From NCBI GenBank assembly GCA_005656395.1, contig SRSI01000050.1:1302001-1366000 (forward strand): a stretch of 64,000 nucleotides of DNA, in the 5' to 3' direction. How positions within the stretch are numbered: position 1 is the stretch's first letter; every line of letters starts with the position of its first letter. The position numbers and the translations under genes were made by a program. The stretch comes from Strongyloides papillosus. Lineage: Eukaryota; Nematoda; Chromadorea; Rhabditida; Strongyloididae. A model generated the notes under the pieces. It saw nothing but the letters and a program-made list of their open reading frames with translations. It made no database searches and was not told where the DNA came from. Of the stretch, positions 23,801-36,600 are shown in pieces.

Positions 23801-24273
23801 AAGAATAATCCAACAACAAATTTGCCCTAGCTAACAACTAAATCGCCTAGAAGTGACAGTTGTCCAACAGTAGATTGGTAATGAATATCGTAACAAGAGC
23901 ATAAATTATCAATTCACCATTTGTAATTAACATCCGAAAATGCATATATTTATGAATTTTTTCCCAGGAAATTTAGATGGTTATTGATATATTGGTTTTC
24001 GATTCAATGATAAATTGGGAAATTTGAAAAACTAATTTTAAACACATTTTAAATCATAACTTTTTATAGTTTTATTAAATACTTATATGTTCTTCGTTAA
24101 TTATTCCTAATTTTCTTATCAATTAAACAATCATTATACCGATTAAACTTGGGAAAACGAATATACATAATTATTATTGATGATTTTCTGTGCCTCATTT
24201 GATTTGTTTAATAACTTTTTTTTCAATATATATTATTTTAGAATAAGACATCTAATCATTAATTATTCTAAAC
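23801..24273. other. Divergent promoter region, EMC1 / aminopeptidase
   Basis: About 480 bp between the divergent starts of EMC1 (minus) and the aspartyl aminopeptidase (plus). A TATTTTAG acceptor-like site ends at about 24240, 33 bp before the aminopeptidase ATG, and could receive a spliced leader. No other gene is seen. Confidence 0.45.
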
Positions 24274-25721
24274 ATGCTTCCTGAAGTAAAAAAAGCTGCA
24301 ACTAACTTTATAACGTTCCTTAACAAGGCTGTTACCCCTTTTCACGGTAAAAATTATTTTTAAAAAATTGTTTATTATATTTTTTAGCTGTTAATGAATG
24401 CAAATTAATGCTCGAAAAAGCAGGATTCAAAGAGTTAAAAGAATCTGAACCATGGGTAATTGAAAATCTAGGAAAATACTACGTTACAAAAAACAGATCA
24501 GCTATTGTTGCATTTGCTGTTGGTGGGAAATACGAATCAGGTAATGGGTTTTCCATTGTCGTTGGGCACACTGACTCACCATGCTTACGTGTTAAGCCTG
24601 TCTCAAAATTAAGAACTGAAAATTACATCCAAGTTGGTGTACATACTTATGGTGGTGGTATCTGGAGAACGTGGTTTGACAGAGACTTATGCGTTGCTGG
24701 AGAGGTAACTGTTAAGTGTGAAAGCAAAGGCATTGTTGTAAAGCATATCAACATATCAAAACCTGTTTTGTTTATCCCAAATTTGGCTATACATCTTGAA
24801 AGTGATAGAAATACTTTTAGTTGTAATAATGAGACAAATTTAAGACCAATTTTTGCTACTTCCCAATGTGAAGAGATGAAGAATAGTTCTAAATGTCATG
24901 ATGATAAAGGAACTGATGGTTTAGAAAAAATTAAAGATCCTAGATCTGTTCTAGGTGAACATCATGACAGCTTCTTGAAGATGATTGCTGATGAAGCTGG
25001 TGTTACACCTGAAGAGATAATCAATCTTGATTTATATTTATATGACAGCAACAAGGCTTGCATCACAGGAATTAATGAAGAATTCATATCTGGAGCACGT
25101 CTAGACAACCTAGTCGGAACATACACCTCTGTTCAAGCTCTCATTGATTCAATAAATGATTCTCAATACCAAAATGACAAAAATGTCCGCATGGCAGCTT
25201 GTTTTGATAACGAGGAGTGTGGTAGTCAATCAGCTCAAGGTGCCCAATCAGCTTTCATACAATGGGTCCTCCGTCGTATAGCCAAAGAAGGTTTTGAAGT
25301 AGCAATGCCAAGATCATTTATGATTTCAGCTGACCAAGCTCATGCTTACCATCCAAATTACACATCAAAATATGAAGAAAACCATAGACCAGCATTCCAT
25401 GGAGGTGTCGTTGTAAAAATCAACCCAAATCAACGTTACGCCACAACAGGAGTAACTCACACTGTACTTAAACAAGTTGCATTTGAAGCTCAAGTTCCCC
25501 TCCAAAAGATGTGTGTCAGGAATGATTCACCATGCGGATCAACTGTCGGACCCATCCTATCAGCAGAACTCGGAATGATGGTCGTTGATGTTGGGTGTCC
25601 CCAACTAGCAATGCATTCCATCCGTGAACTTGCCGATACCTCATCTATTTATCATGCAACAAAGTTATACTCAACATTCTTTAACAGATGTCATTCAATT
25701 ATTAATCAACTTAATGAGTAA
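24274..25721 (+). CDS. dnpp-1: Aspartyl aminopeptidase (M18 family)
   Basis: Exons 24274-24346 and 24388-25721 (41-nt phase-1 intron) give 468 residues, the usual length for eukaryotic DNPEP. The M18 metal-binding and catalytic motifs are all present: VGHTDSPCLRVKP (metal His), SGARLDNL (bridging Asp), DNEECGSQS (catalytic and metal Glu), SADQAHAYHPNY and a C-terminal AMHSIRE (metal His). The family removes N-terminal Asp and Glu from peptides in the cytosol, as a dodecamer. No signal peptide is present. Its end lies about 60 bp from the end of the convergent CDK-like gene. Confidence 0.95.
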
Positions 25722-25782
25722 TATTTTTTTGTTTCCAAAATTATTATTATTACATTTAATGATGATAATTTGTTTAACATTG

Positions 25783-26847
25783 TTAGATATTAATCTTATG
25801 TTCAAGAATGATTTTTTTCCACCTCTCTTTTTTCTTTCTTTTATCTTTTCTTTTTTGTACTGATAGTCTTGTTATGTTGTATTTTGTTTGAGGGAAGTTG
25901 TCTGTGGAGAAGTAGTCCGTTGAGAGTAATTCGATTGTGGTTGCGCGTTTCAATGGATTTAGTTGAAGTAACTCCTTAATAATCTTTTTTGCATTAGAAG
26001 GAATATTTACAAATTCTAAATCTAGATTACTCCCCCTACTTGATTCAGGAAAAAATATTTTTTTAACTTCAGGAAGAGTCTCCCAATCAGCATAGTCATT
26101 TGGATCCGGTATACCAAGTAAATTAATTATTTGTGATATTTGTTGCAAATCAGTCAAACCATTAAAAATTGGATACCTCCGATACCACTCAAAAATCATA
26201 CAACCAAGGCTCTAAAAAAATTTTTTAAAAATAAAATATAATCATACCCATAAATCAACATGCTTAGTATAATTCTTCTTCCCAAGCAGCAATTCAATAG
26301 CCTTATACCATCTAGTCCCCACATTCGAAGAATTATTACAATTCCCCTCAAAAGTAGTCTGTCCCAAATCTCCAATCTTCGCAACCAACCTATCTGAAAC
26401 CAAAACATTTTCTGGTTTCAAATCACAATGAATTAAATTCTTATTATGCATAAAATGTAATCCACTAACAATATCATGGAACAATTTTTGACCAGATGAC
26501 ATTTGATTTAAGCTATTATAATCATCCATTACATCTCTCAAATCCCAGGGTGTATATTCCATTACTAAGATGAATGAATAGCTGTTACCAAAACAATGTT
26601 TGTAGTTTATTATGTTTTCGTTGGTTTTTAGGTTTTTTAGTATTATGACTTCTCTTAAAATGTTTATGTGTTTGTTGGAGTTTAATGTAGTGTATATTTC
26701 TTTGAGAGCAACCACCTCTCCGTTCTGAAATTTTATTTTATTGGATGATTTGAAAGTTACCTTGGAGTGCCTTGCTTTGTAGACATTTGAAAAAGATCCT
26801 CTTCCAATTTTTTGTAGTCTTAGGTAGTCGTTATTAAATGGATTCAT
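25783..26847 (-). CDS. CDK20-like protein kinase with altered motifs
   Basis: Exons 26248-26847 and 25783-26211 (36-nt phase-0 intron) give 342 residues. The glycine loop is IGRGSFSNVY and the ATP-binding Lys is in VVALKEI (K49). The segment after the kinase core (STDYFSTDNFP, then TRLSVQK) resembles CDK20/CCRK (dyf-18 in C. elegans), a cilium-associated kinase, as does the general length. Three motifs deviate: HCD instead of HRD (140-142), DLG instead of DFG (160-162) and AIE instead of APE (183-185). The catalytic and metal Asp are kept, so it may still be active. The C-terminus is very basic (KRKDKRKKKERWKK). A diverged CDK of another subfamily is possible. Confidence 0.7.
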
Positions 26848-28159
26848 TGGATTTCTTCATAAATTTATTTATTTAATATTATTATAATTTAGGAACGAAT
26901 ATCATCTAAAATTAACATAAAAAGTTACCCCATCTGTCAATTACAATTTTTTTACATCTCCCAACAAAATTAATTTTAATTTATAAATTTTACCCTTGAC
27001 TAATTCATGATACTTATAATTAATATCTACTTTTTAATTCTCAAAATATTTACATTCTATCAGTTTGTTTAATTTTTGTAAAATGATATGATTAAACTAT
27101 GTGTGAAGTTACATATATTAAAAGTATAAATATTAAAATCAACTACAACTTCACCAAAAATACCACTTACTTAATGAAAAATCGTTATAATAACAAAAAA
27201 TAATATGCTATAAATATGTTTACTTTAATTAAATTTTTTGTGTCTATTTACACTATAGATTTTATTTTTATTTCAGATTTATTGTTTGATCAGAAATTGT
27301 AGTGTCTTTTCATGCTTTTTTGAAGTGTATTATTTATATATTAGATAAAAAATATTAAAGATTAGATTTTTATATAAAATTTCTGTTGGTTTTTTGATAA
27401 CACAATTAATTGTAATATACAAATAATAATATTTTTTATCAGCGGTATCAAGGGAAATTGTAGCGTTTTGCTTTATGAGTGCGATAGTAATATTGATTAG
27501 GTTTTGTGGAAACATAAATAATAAATTAAATAATAAATCAAGTAATAAGATACATTTTTTAATGTTATTTATAGAATTAAATGAATTGAAGTAAATATAC
27601 TATGAATTTGTAATATATCAAAGATATTAGGAACTAAAAGGCAAGTAAAAGTGTTTCGTTGCTTAGAAACAGAGTATTTTTTATTTATTAATAATGAATA
27701 CAATAACGCCCACATAAATTAATTATTTGTAGTAAAAATGTCTGTAAAATGGCTTAGACTTATAAACATCCATTTTTTTATTTATGTCTCCACTCATGAA
27801 ACGGTTACTCATCAATGATCACTATTATAAATAAAACCAAAACCATTTATTACACATACTAAGAATTTCCAACATTTATTACGCCATATTTCATTGATAA
27901 TGTCACTTTTTAATTCAAATTACCAATTCTATTAATTTTTTTAAACATAGTTTGATTTATTATATTTAAAAATGTTATATAAATAAACGCATAAACAGAA
28001 TTCTAAATTCCCAAAAACACCCATAAATTAAAAGATAATTTTACATTTATAATCTAATAATGAAAAATGACTCTTAAACGTATGGTTTTATAAAGAAATG
28101 TTATTGTTTAAAATATTTAATAAATTATTTAATTAGCTACCAAAATAATATGAAATAAT
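26848..28159. other. Gene-free AT-rich stretch
   Basis: 1.3 kb between the CDK20-like start (minus) and the 3' end of the SH2-kinase gene (minus). Only AT-rich low-complexity sequence is seen. A 61-codon minus-strand frame at 27330-27515 has no recognisable feature. Confidence 0.5.
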
Positions 28160-29431
28160 TTATGTAAATAAATTTCCAACCATTGATTGAATGAATTTTT
28201 TTGCCTTATTTGTTACACCTGAAGGACTGTAATCTAGGGGTGGAATGTTAAATGGTCTTTCGGTGTTTGTCATTTCACATAGTAAATTTACGATTTCAGT
28301 CATTGTACACCTCTCGTTAGCCACATCAGCCCAACATTTTGTTTTGATGAATTCTTTGAATGATGGTGGCATCTCCTCGGGGAGTGTTAGGCGGAGGCCG
28401 TGTTTTGCTACTTTAACGGCAGCTAATGGTGGACTTAAATCCTCATATGGGATTTTCCCATTACTATATATTTCATAGACTAGTATTCCATATGCAAATA
28501 TGTCAGAATATCTTGTATAACAGAATTCTTTAAATGTCTCCGGCGCAATCCATCGTAAAGGAATTTTTTCATTACCATCTATCTTAAGATATGTTCCCTC
28601 TCTTGTCATACCAAAGTCAGCAATTTTTAACGTCCCATTTCCAATTAAACAGTTTCTTGCAGCAATATCACGATGAATAACAGGAATAGAGTGTAGATAC
28701 TCTAATCCTAGAGCTGCATCACAACACATTTTTAATTTTTTCTCATTAGACAGTATGTCTTTTCTAAGATAACTGTCAAGCGCACCCTCGTCAGCAAGTT
28801 CCATTACAATATATAAAGGTTCAGTTCCAGTTGCAACACCATATATTTTTATAACATTAGGATGTTTAAATTGCCTCATTATTCTCGCTTCATACATGAT
28901 TACTTTTATCATCTCCTTACTCATCTTCTCGAGACTTGATAATTTTTTTACAGCAACCAATGTATTACCCTTCTCTTGGGTTAATTCACCCTTCATGACC
29001 TCACCAAAGGCTCCATCACCTAGTTTTGTTGTTAAATTTATCGTGTCATGATCCAACTCCCACTCCTTTTTAGCTATCCCATTTATGATTATGACAGAGT
29101 CTGACACCTGACTAATGGATTCCTTTGAATTGACGTAATACTCGATAAGACTTTTTATTGAAGGAAAATTTTCTTTCTTAATAACAAAACGCTCATTATG
29201 CCTTCTTATCACAAAGTGTTTTATCTCCAAATGTTTTATCTCCATTCCAAAGTCAATCTTGGCCATGACTGATATGATGTAAGATCGTTGTTGACCTGGT
29301 ATTGGTTCGGAGAACCTAACGACAAAATCACCGCGTTCCTTTAACATACAGGCCATATCTTCTCTAGGTAGAAACCCATGGTACCATGATTCTTTTAAGA
29401 TACTTGAATCCTCTGCTACTAAACTTGACAT
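28160..29431 (-). CDS. SH2 domain tyrosine kinase (short Fes/Fer-like type)
   Basis: A single exon of 423 residues starting at the ATG at 29431. An SH2 domain spans about residues 15-105, with WYHGFL at its start and the phosphotyrosine-binding Arg in DFVVRFSE (R39). A tyrosine kinase domain spans about 130-390: glycine loop LGDGAFGEV, AVKKL (K162), HRDIAARN (D255), DFGM (D272), PLRWIAPE. There is no F-BAR domain, as in the large nematode-specific family of short Fes/Fer-like kinases, many of which are sperm-expressed in C. elegans (for example spe-8). A TTAACAG just before the ATG could be a splice acceptor, so a UTR exon or trans-splicing is possible. Confidence 0.9.
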   Translation of the reverse strand: MSSLVAEDSSILKESWYHGFLPREDMACMLKERGDFVVRFSEPIPGQQRSYIISVMAKIDFGMEIKHLEIKHFVIRRHNERFVIKKENFPSIKSLIEYYVNSKESISQVSDSVIIINGIAKKEWELDHDTINLTTKLGDGAFGEVMKGELTQEKGNTLVAVKKLSSLEKMSKEMIKVIMYEARIMRQFKHPNVIKIYGVATGTEPLYIVMELADEGALDSYLRKDILSNEKKLKMCCDAALGLEYLHSIPVIHRDIAARNCLIGNGTLKIADFGMTREGTYLKIDGNEKIPLRWIAPETFKEFCYTRYSDIFAYGILVYEIYSNGKIPYEDLSPPLAAVKVAKHGLRLTLPEEMPPSFKEFIKTKCWADVANERCTMTEIVNLLCEMTNTERPFNIPPLDYSPSGVTNKAKKFIQSMVGNLFT

Positions 29432-31899
29432 AACCAGAATTTCTGTTAACAATAAAGTCACCAATTGTTTGTCATTTTAATATTCTCCTTTATATAAGTA
29501 CATAAAATTTAAAAATAATCTTATAATAGTCAAATTTGTCTTAAAAAACGTACTTAATTTATTTATATCACTTCTATTAATATTTTATTACCCCTGTCTG
29601 TATAAATATAATAAAATTTGAGAATAGAAAGTAAAATAAATATATTTGAAAATTTATTTGACTTCTCATTCCTAAGAACAATAGTATTCCGGTTTATTAT
29701 TGGTTAACCTCAAATTATGTTGAGTGTGAAAGATTTGAATAATGTAAAGTATATCAAAGTATCTTAATCCCATATCATTTTTTGATCCTATTTCCTGTCC
29801 CTTGATATCATTACTAGTTTAAATGAAAAAATGAGTAATTTATGACACGTGAGATAATTGAAGGAAAATGTATGGGTTGTAGATTATAATTTTTGATGAG
29901 TAGCATTTTATCAATACCTATCAATATATATATATCAGTGAAGTAAGGTAATTTTTACGTTATTTTAAATCATTCATCATTCTAAAGACCAACATCACTT
30001 CTTATAATTTTTGTATAAATAAAAATAAAAATATTATTTTTTATTTCAACTTAAACAAATTGTTAAAATGAGATTTTGTGGATAATATTCCAATTCTAAA
30101 TAACAATCATAACTTTTTCCTTTGTTACACAATACAATATTAAATAAAATTTATAGGATGTTTAATAGAATGTAACAAAAATTCTATATACCCATTCAAA
30201 ATATTAAACAACATCATATTTTTAACAATATCATAGATTTATTGTAAAAATTTATTGACACCATATAAAAGATTATTATTATTATTCACCTCTGATATGA
30301 TTCATAAATAAAACTATATTATTTTGTATGATTAATATATTTACTTTATTACACCTACCAGACTATCTTTTTTTGTTTTATTATTTTCCTTAAAAATTAT
30401 TTATACTACTTTTAAAGTTTTATTGTACCATTTCTTCTGATTTTTATATTTATTCATGATTTAATCTTTTATATATTTACATTATTATATGTTTTAAAGC
30501 AACATGAATGTGTATAATCAATTTTTTATCTTTTTAATTTGGTATTTAATTTCTTTTGTTTAATTATATTATTTTATTATTAAAAACATGAATTTTTAGA
30601 TGGTGATTGGGAAGTTTCATTGAAATGAAACGTATTTTTAGAAAAAGTTTTATTTATGTTGTAATGTTGTGTTGTTATTATATTCCAATGTATGAAAATG
30701 TAAAATATTGCTTTTGTGATAAAATGTAAATAGGAAATAACATTAATTCCGCATTTAGTAATATTAAAAATATGTAGAAGTACGGCGCGGTTGTTAAAAT
30801 AGTCGTCACGTAGATAGTTTCCATTCTTATTCTATTATATATACTCATTGAGCTTTATTTTAAACATATTATACATATTTTATAAGAGTTTTTACTAGTT
30901 TACCTTTTTGGAAGAGATATTATTACTATTTAATAATAGATGTTTGATATGTTATATCAGCTGTAAAAAATATTTTTTAATTAAAGCTGTCATTAATTAA
31001 AAAATAATATTAATTTTTAAAAGGTAATTAATATAAAAACTACATATAATAATGTTATAATTTCTAAAGATATACCTAATTTCTGGATGCATTTAAATCT
31101 AATCAATAAACCTTTATCAATTAATGAGCTCTTTTGTTTACTATAGACAGTCAGTGCCAAAAGACACAAATACAAATGAATTTTTTGATAACTCACATAA
31201 ATCAACTTATAGATACTTAAAAACACTACCTATGTAAGTAATAAATAATTATAAATAGTGAAAGTCAATTATATAAATGATATTATTAATTTATATAATC
31301 AAGTTAAACATTTACCTTTACATTTTGTACATATATTCATCAATACTATAATTTTGTTTGTTCCTTTTTACTGTCGTGAGGAGATACACACATAAACTTT
31401 CTATAGCATATTTTAAATGCTTTTTCTTATGTAATTTTTTTTGTTCTCTTTTTCAAATAAATGCAAAGTTCAGGTGATAGCACGCATTTGTTTGTATAGG
31501 AATGATTATTATCGTCTTTTAGGAGGCCTATAATGAATATCAAGATCAAAAAATGTAGTCAAAAGTTTGGACATTAATATTTGTTCACTTACGTAAACTT
31601 TCTTGAATCCAGTCCTTTATGTATGACACTTCCCCTATAGCCTGGTCGAGTTTACCTTTATGTTAACTATTAACAAACTCCTATTATAAATTTTCTTTAA
31701 ATAAAATATTTTGTTAATTAATATTACATTATACTACTTCCTTTTTTACTTCCATATATCACTTCCCTTCTCTTTTTAATTTTACATTAATATATATATT
31801 TTCATTACTAATAGACTTTTTTAAATTTCAATATACACCATTTTAAAATAAATATATGTAAAATTCTATACTAAAAAACGGTATTATTATAGTGATCAA
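29432..31899. other. Divergent intergenic region, 2.5 kb
   Basis: This lies between the SH2-kinase start (minus) and the NIPA-like start (plus). It is mostly AT-rich. Slightly more GC-rich islands occur near 30780-30820 (around GGCGCGG) and 31460-31660, and could be regulatory. A TTATTATAG acceptor-like site lies about 10 bp before the NIPA start. A 69-codon minus frame at 31017-31226 is not convincing. Confidence 0.45.
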
Positions 31900-33198
31900 A
31901 TGTCATCGACTGAACCAACAACATACTCAGCAATACCATCACCTTCACAAGTCTTTGATACACTAAACACACCAACAAACACGAAAATGTTCGAATTCTA
32001 CATTGGTTTAGGTTTAGCTGTATCATCATCTATATTTATTGGTTCCTCATTTATCATTAAAAAGAAAGCCCTAAAAAAGTTGGCGGAAACAAACACAGAT
32101 TGCCGGCAGCGTGCCTCCGAAGGTGGTTATGGGTACCTAAAAGAATGGTTATGGTGGATGGGTGTAATCACAATGGGTGTCGGTGAGGCCTGTAATTTTG
32201 CTGCATATGCCTTTGCACCAGCATCATTAGTAACACCTTTGGGTGCTTTAAGTGTTATTGTTACGTATGTCCTAATTATATGTTCCGTTATTTAGAAATT
32301 AATGCGATTTACTCTTTTTTAGAGCAGTATTATCTTCGAGATTATTAGATGAAAGGTTAAATTTACTTGGGAAGATAGGATGTGCAGTGTGTTTACTGGG
32401 GTCAACATCTATTGTCATTCATTCTCCAAAAGAAGAAGAAGTCTCAACGATGGCAGATTTGGCTGAGAAAATGAAAGATCCGAGTATGTTTTTTTACTAG
32501 ATATTTTTTAATTAATATTGCCCTTTTTAGTGTTTATTATCTATGTAATTGTAATTATTGTTGTTACACTTGGAATTGTCGTGTATGTGGCTCCAAGGTA
32601 TGGTAGATCAAATATATTAGTCTATATCTCTGTTTGTTCACTTATTGGATCATTATCAGTTTTATCAGTCAAAGGTCTCGGTTTAGCTATCAAAGAAACA
32701 ATAGCTGGTGATCAACAAATAACAAATATCTTAACATGGTTTTGGCTATTATGTGTTATTGGTTGTGTATCAGTACAATTGATATATTTAAATAAAGCTC
32801 TCGATATCTACAATACTTCAATGGTAACACCAATATATTATGTATTTTTTACGACTTTCGTTATCCTGGCATCAGGAATCCTTTACAAAGAATGGTCATG
32901 TTTAGGTGCATCAGATATCCTAGGGAACGTAATCGGCTTCCTAACAACAATCATAGGAATATTCCAAATGCAATTATTCAGGAATGTTGACATTTCCTGG
33001 CGTCAACTCCATATACTGGTTCATAAACAAGCAATGAACGGACACCTTGATCTTATTAGTAGTAGTGCATCCCTAGTTGATTACCACAACGACAACATGA
33101 ATAATTATAATAGCAACGGAAAACGATCATATCACAGCCCGGAACCTTTATGTAATATAGTGGCACCTGCTTCAAACAACCTAAATATATATTCATAA
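31900..33198 (+). CDS. NIPA-type magnesium transporter
   Basis: Exons 31900-32264, 32323-32483 and 32531-33198 (introns 58 and 47 nt) give 397 residues with consistent phases. Conserved NIPA features include [24 protein letters not shown] helix 1 with KKKALKK after it, [53 protein letters not shown], and [18 protein letters not shown] with LYKEW. About nine membrane helices are visible. NIPA proteins (human NIPA1-4) carry magnesium and related cations at plasma membrane and endosomes. The C-terminal tail after about residue 340 is hydrophilic and Asn/Ser-rich. Which NIPA subtype it is cannot be settled by eye. Confidence 0.9.
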
Positions 33199-33610
33199 TT
33201 AAAATATAACAAGGTTAAATTTTATCATTACGTGTAAATATATTAGTTTTTCACCTTTGATTTCTATAATTTTGTTTTTTATATATATATATATATAATA
33301 TCTCAGTCGTCTTGACAACCGTTAACAATAATGTGCCATGTACTTTTGTAATAAACTTTATGATGATGTATTATTATAATTTTATTTAATGTATTGTTTC
33401 TTTACATAAATTTTTAGTATGGTAAATATATACATAATTTATACATGAAGTTCAAAAAACAGTTAATACATGTTGATGTTTGGGGTAATAAAACACTCAA
33501 CATGTTTTTATTATTATATACAATATAAGAATTAATGATATAATTGATAAAAGATCATATAAAGTGATTATTATAGAAAAAATAAATTATTTCCAGATTT
33601 CTACTTGAAT
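33199..33610. other. Convergent intergenic region with AT microsatellite
   Basis: The 3' flanks of the NIPA-like gene (plus) and unc-40 (minus). It includes an alternating AT run at about 33280-33297. Confidence 0.5.
33280..33297. repeat. (AT)n microsatellite
   Basis: About nine uninterrupted AT units directly after a T run. Confidence 0.8.
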
Positions 33611-36600
33611 TTACATTGATTCATTAAATTCATGATGTAAAGCACGAATATCAAGTATCATTGTATTAAGAGACTCCATCTCCGAGTTTATCTCCTCAAA
33701 ACTATTAGAAGATTGCAAAGCATTTAGATGAGTGTAATTATTAGTACCATTATTCAAACCTAAAGCAGTACTATCACTGTATCGTGAATCCCTCTCAACA
33801 CCACCCAATCCAAGTATATCACTTTGATGACTTTTCACTGGACTAATTGGTGTATATATATTTGCCATATTTATCCTTGGTTGTGCTGAGGCCCTCCCTA
33901 CCGGAACAGATGAATGAGAACTTGAACTGTATGCTTTTATAATACTTGGAGATCCATTATTAGGAACAACTGGTGTTGATGCTGCCACTGGAGAATTGGA
34001 TGTGGGTAGTGGTCGTACGATGTGAGCTGTTTTTGCTTGTTGATTATTTACATATGATAAACCTATATTATTAATATGAGTGAAAGACCTCAAATTACCA
34101 CAAGATCTTTTGGATGCATTACTACCAGCATAGGAGACATCACCTTGTGGAGGGGGTGTATGGACTGGTAGGGCTGTTGTGGAACCAGAGAAATTTGAAC
34201 CCATGTCTGAGGCGGTTGTTGTTGAGGTAAAATCAATCTTTGCTATAGGTTGTCTGTTTGTTCCTGTATAAACGATTTGGGGAGTTCTTTGTCTTTGATT
34301 TCCTACTTCTAATGATTGTGAAGAATGATGATAACTTCTTTGTAGTGTACCACCTAAAAAGATTATAAAATTAATTAAAGTACAAAAAAAGGATATGAAT
34401 AAATATGTTAAAATTTTAGTAGACAAAGGAAAATGTTAATCAGTTAAAGAGATAGACAATCTTCAAATAAATCATGCTATAAAATATAGAGTACTAGACT
34501 AAAACACTTGTTTGAAAAAGATTAATTCATTCATTCAATCATTAGTTAAAATATAAACAATAATCTCTTACAATCTCCACTTTCTGAATTAGTTAAAAGA
34601 GTTGCTGTTGTAGATGGAGTATCTCCAGAAGTTATTTCACTAACTTGATTTGTAAAACTAGTTAGTTTTAATGATCTTATTGTAGCTAAAGATGGCACCA
34701 CCACCACTGGTCGTGAGTATGGTGTTGTAGATAATATATCTTTATTATTTGATTCATGAAGAGATTCTGTCATTCGTACTGGTAATATAGGTGGAGTACG
34801 GTTTTTATAAGTCATTGGTGATGCAGAGATATCCGATGATGTGGATATCCTTCTCGCATCAACATTTGGACGAAGGGAAAAAATATTAGAATTTATGTCG
34901 TTTTTTTTATCTATCAGAGTGGTATTGTATAAGGGAAAGGGTTTAATTTTATTTAACTTACCGTGTAATGTTTGATATAATGGTGGGGGACTTTCTGTGG
35001 AATTTTTACCCATTCTTGAACTTTCTAAAAGAGTTACTTCTGGGGTGTCACAATATACCTCTCTGCCGGTATGGTTAATATTACTATTTATCCATAAATC
35101 AGAGGCACCATCTCTGTTATCCTTATCAATTAATCCTTGTCTTCTATTATTAACAGTAGAATATAAAGTTCCATTTTGATTAGGGATACTCTTTTGATCA
35201 CCCTTTTTGTTTGAACAAATAATGGTACATAGTATAATAAGTAAAAGTAAAACAACAATAACTATAACCCCAATAATTATAAGTAAGAAATTAGCCTTTA
35301 TAACAGCCATAATTTCTGGACTTAATAAACTACTATCCTGACTTCCAAATACGCTTCCTAAATCCTTATAGTGTGAACTATTTATGGTATATGAAACAGG
35401 TCTCGATAAAGGACCATAACCTTTCACATTCCTTGCCTGAACTTTAAAATAATACGTAGTATAAGGTTTTAAGTTAAAAATCCTTAAACCAAGTTTATCT
35501 CCTTTCACAGAATCACGGAGCCAATCTTTATCGGGAAGGTCTTCTTTCATTGAATAATATATAAGGTATTCAAGAATTTCACCATTTTCATATTTTGGAG
35601 GTTGCCAATTAAGGGTAACAGAATTAGGTTCGGCTCCTCTATGGTCTTGAGATGGAGGAATTATAGTTAGATCTTGTGGAGCACTACTGGGAGGTGCTGA
35701 CATTGTCTTGTTTGATGTTGGTGCACTCCATTTTGTTGAACCAACAAGGCGGACGGCAAATTCATAAACGGTATTTGGTCGAAGTCCCTCAATTTCTACT
35801 TCATTCTCAGTACTTTTAACATACTTGACTTCTCCATTTATATCAGAGCGAGAAAAATACTTAACAGAATACTCAGGATTAAAAACATTAATATTCTCTT
35901 CACTCCAAGACACTTTAATAGAGGTAGCAGAAAGTGTTTCCGATGTTACATAAGTAGGAACACCATTATCATCAGATTTCCTAAATTTCTGTTCATTATC
36001 AAAACTCTCATCCTCATCATCATAATATGTCTCATCACTTCCTCTGTTCTTTTGACTCTTCTTACCAAATCCATTAAATTCATTATTACTATAAGAAGTT
36101 GTTCTAATTGTTTCATATATCGGGAAACCAACTCCGAAATTGTTAAAAGCTCTTGCTGAAACGACATATTCTTTATTTGGTTTTAAGTTTTTAATGGTAT
36201 ATTCTCGGGTGTTTTCGTCAACCTGTGCTGACTCAACATCAGGAACATTTATCCCCCATCCTACGGTGTATCCACGTATAATTGCGGAGTCATCTAATGG
36301 TGGTTTCCAGGAAACTCTTATCCTATCGAATGAGGGAATGACTTTTAATTCAATTGGAGGTCCAACAGGTTGGTTTTCTACTTTATCTTCGAAAGTTGTC
36401 TCTGCGTTTATTGCCTCGGAATATGGTCCAGTTCCGTTTGAGTTTATTGCTGCTATTCTAATTGAGTATTGTGTTCCTCCCTCCAGACGAGATAATTGAA
36501 ACTTTTGTACATCACCTTTAACGTGGACAGTCTTTAATTTAGAACCTTTCTTTTTGGCTTTATATTTAATATTATATCCTGTTATCTCTCCATTTCTTTC

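Noticed and set aside
33130..33139. TATCACAGCC, identical to the start of the miR-2 family
   Set aside because: It lies in the coding sequence of the NIPA-like gene and the flanks do not form a precursor hairpin.
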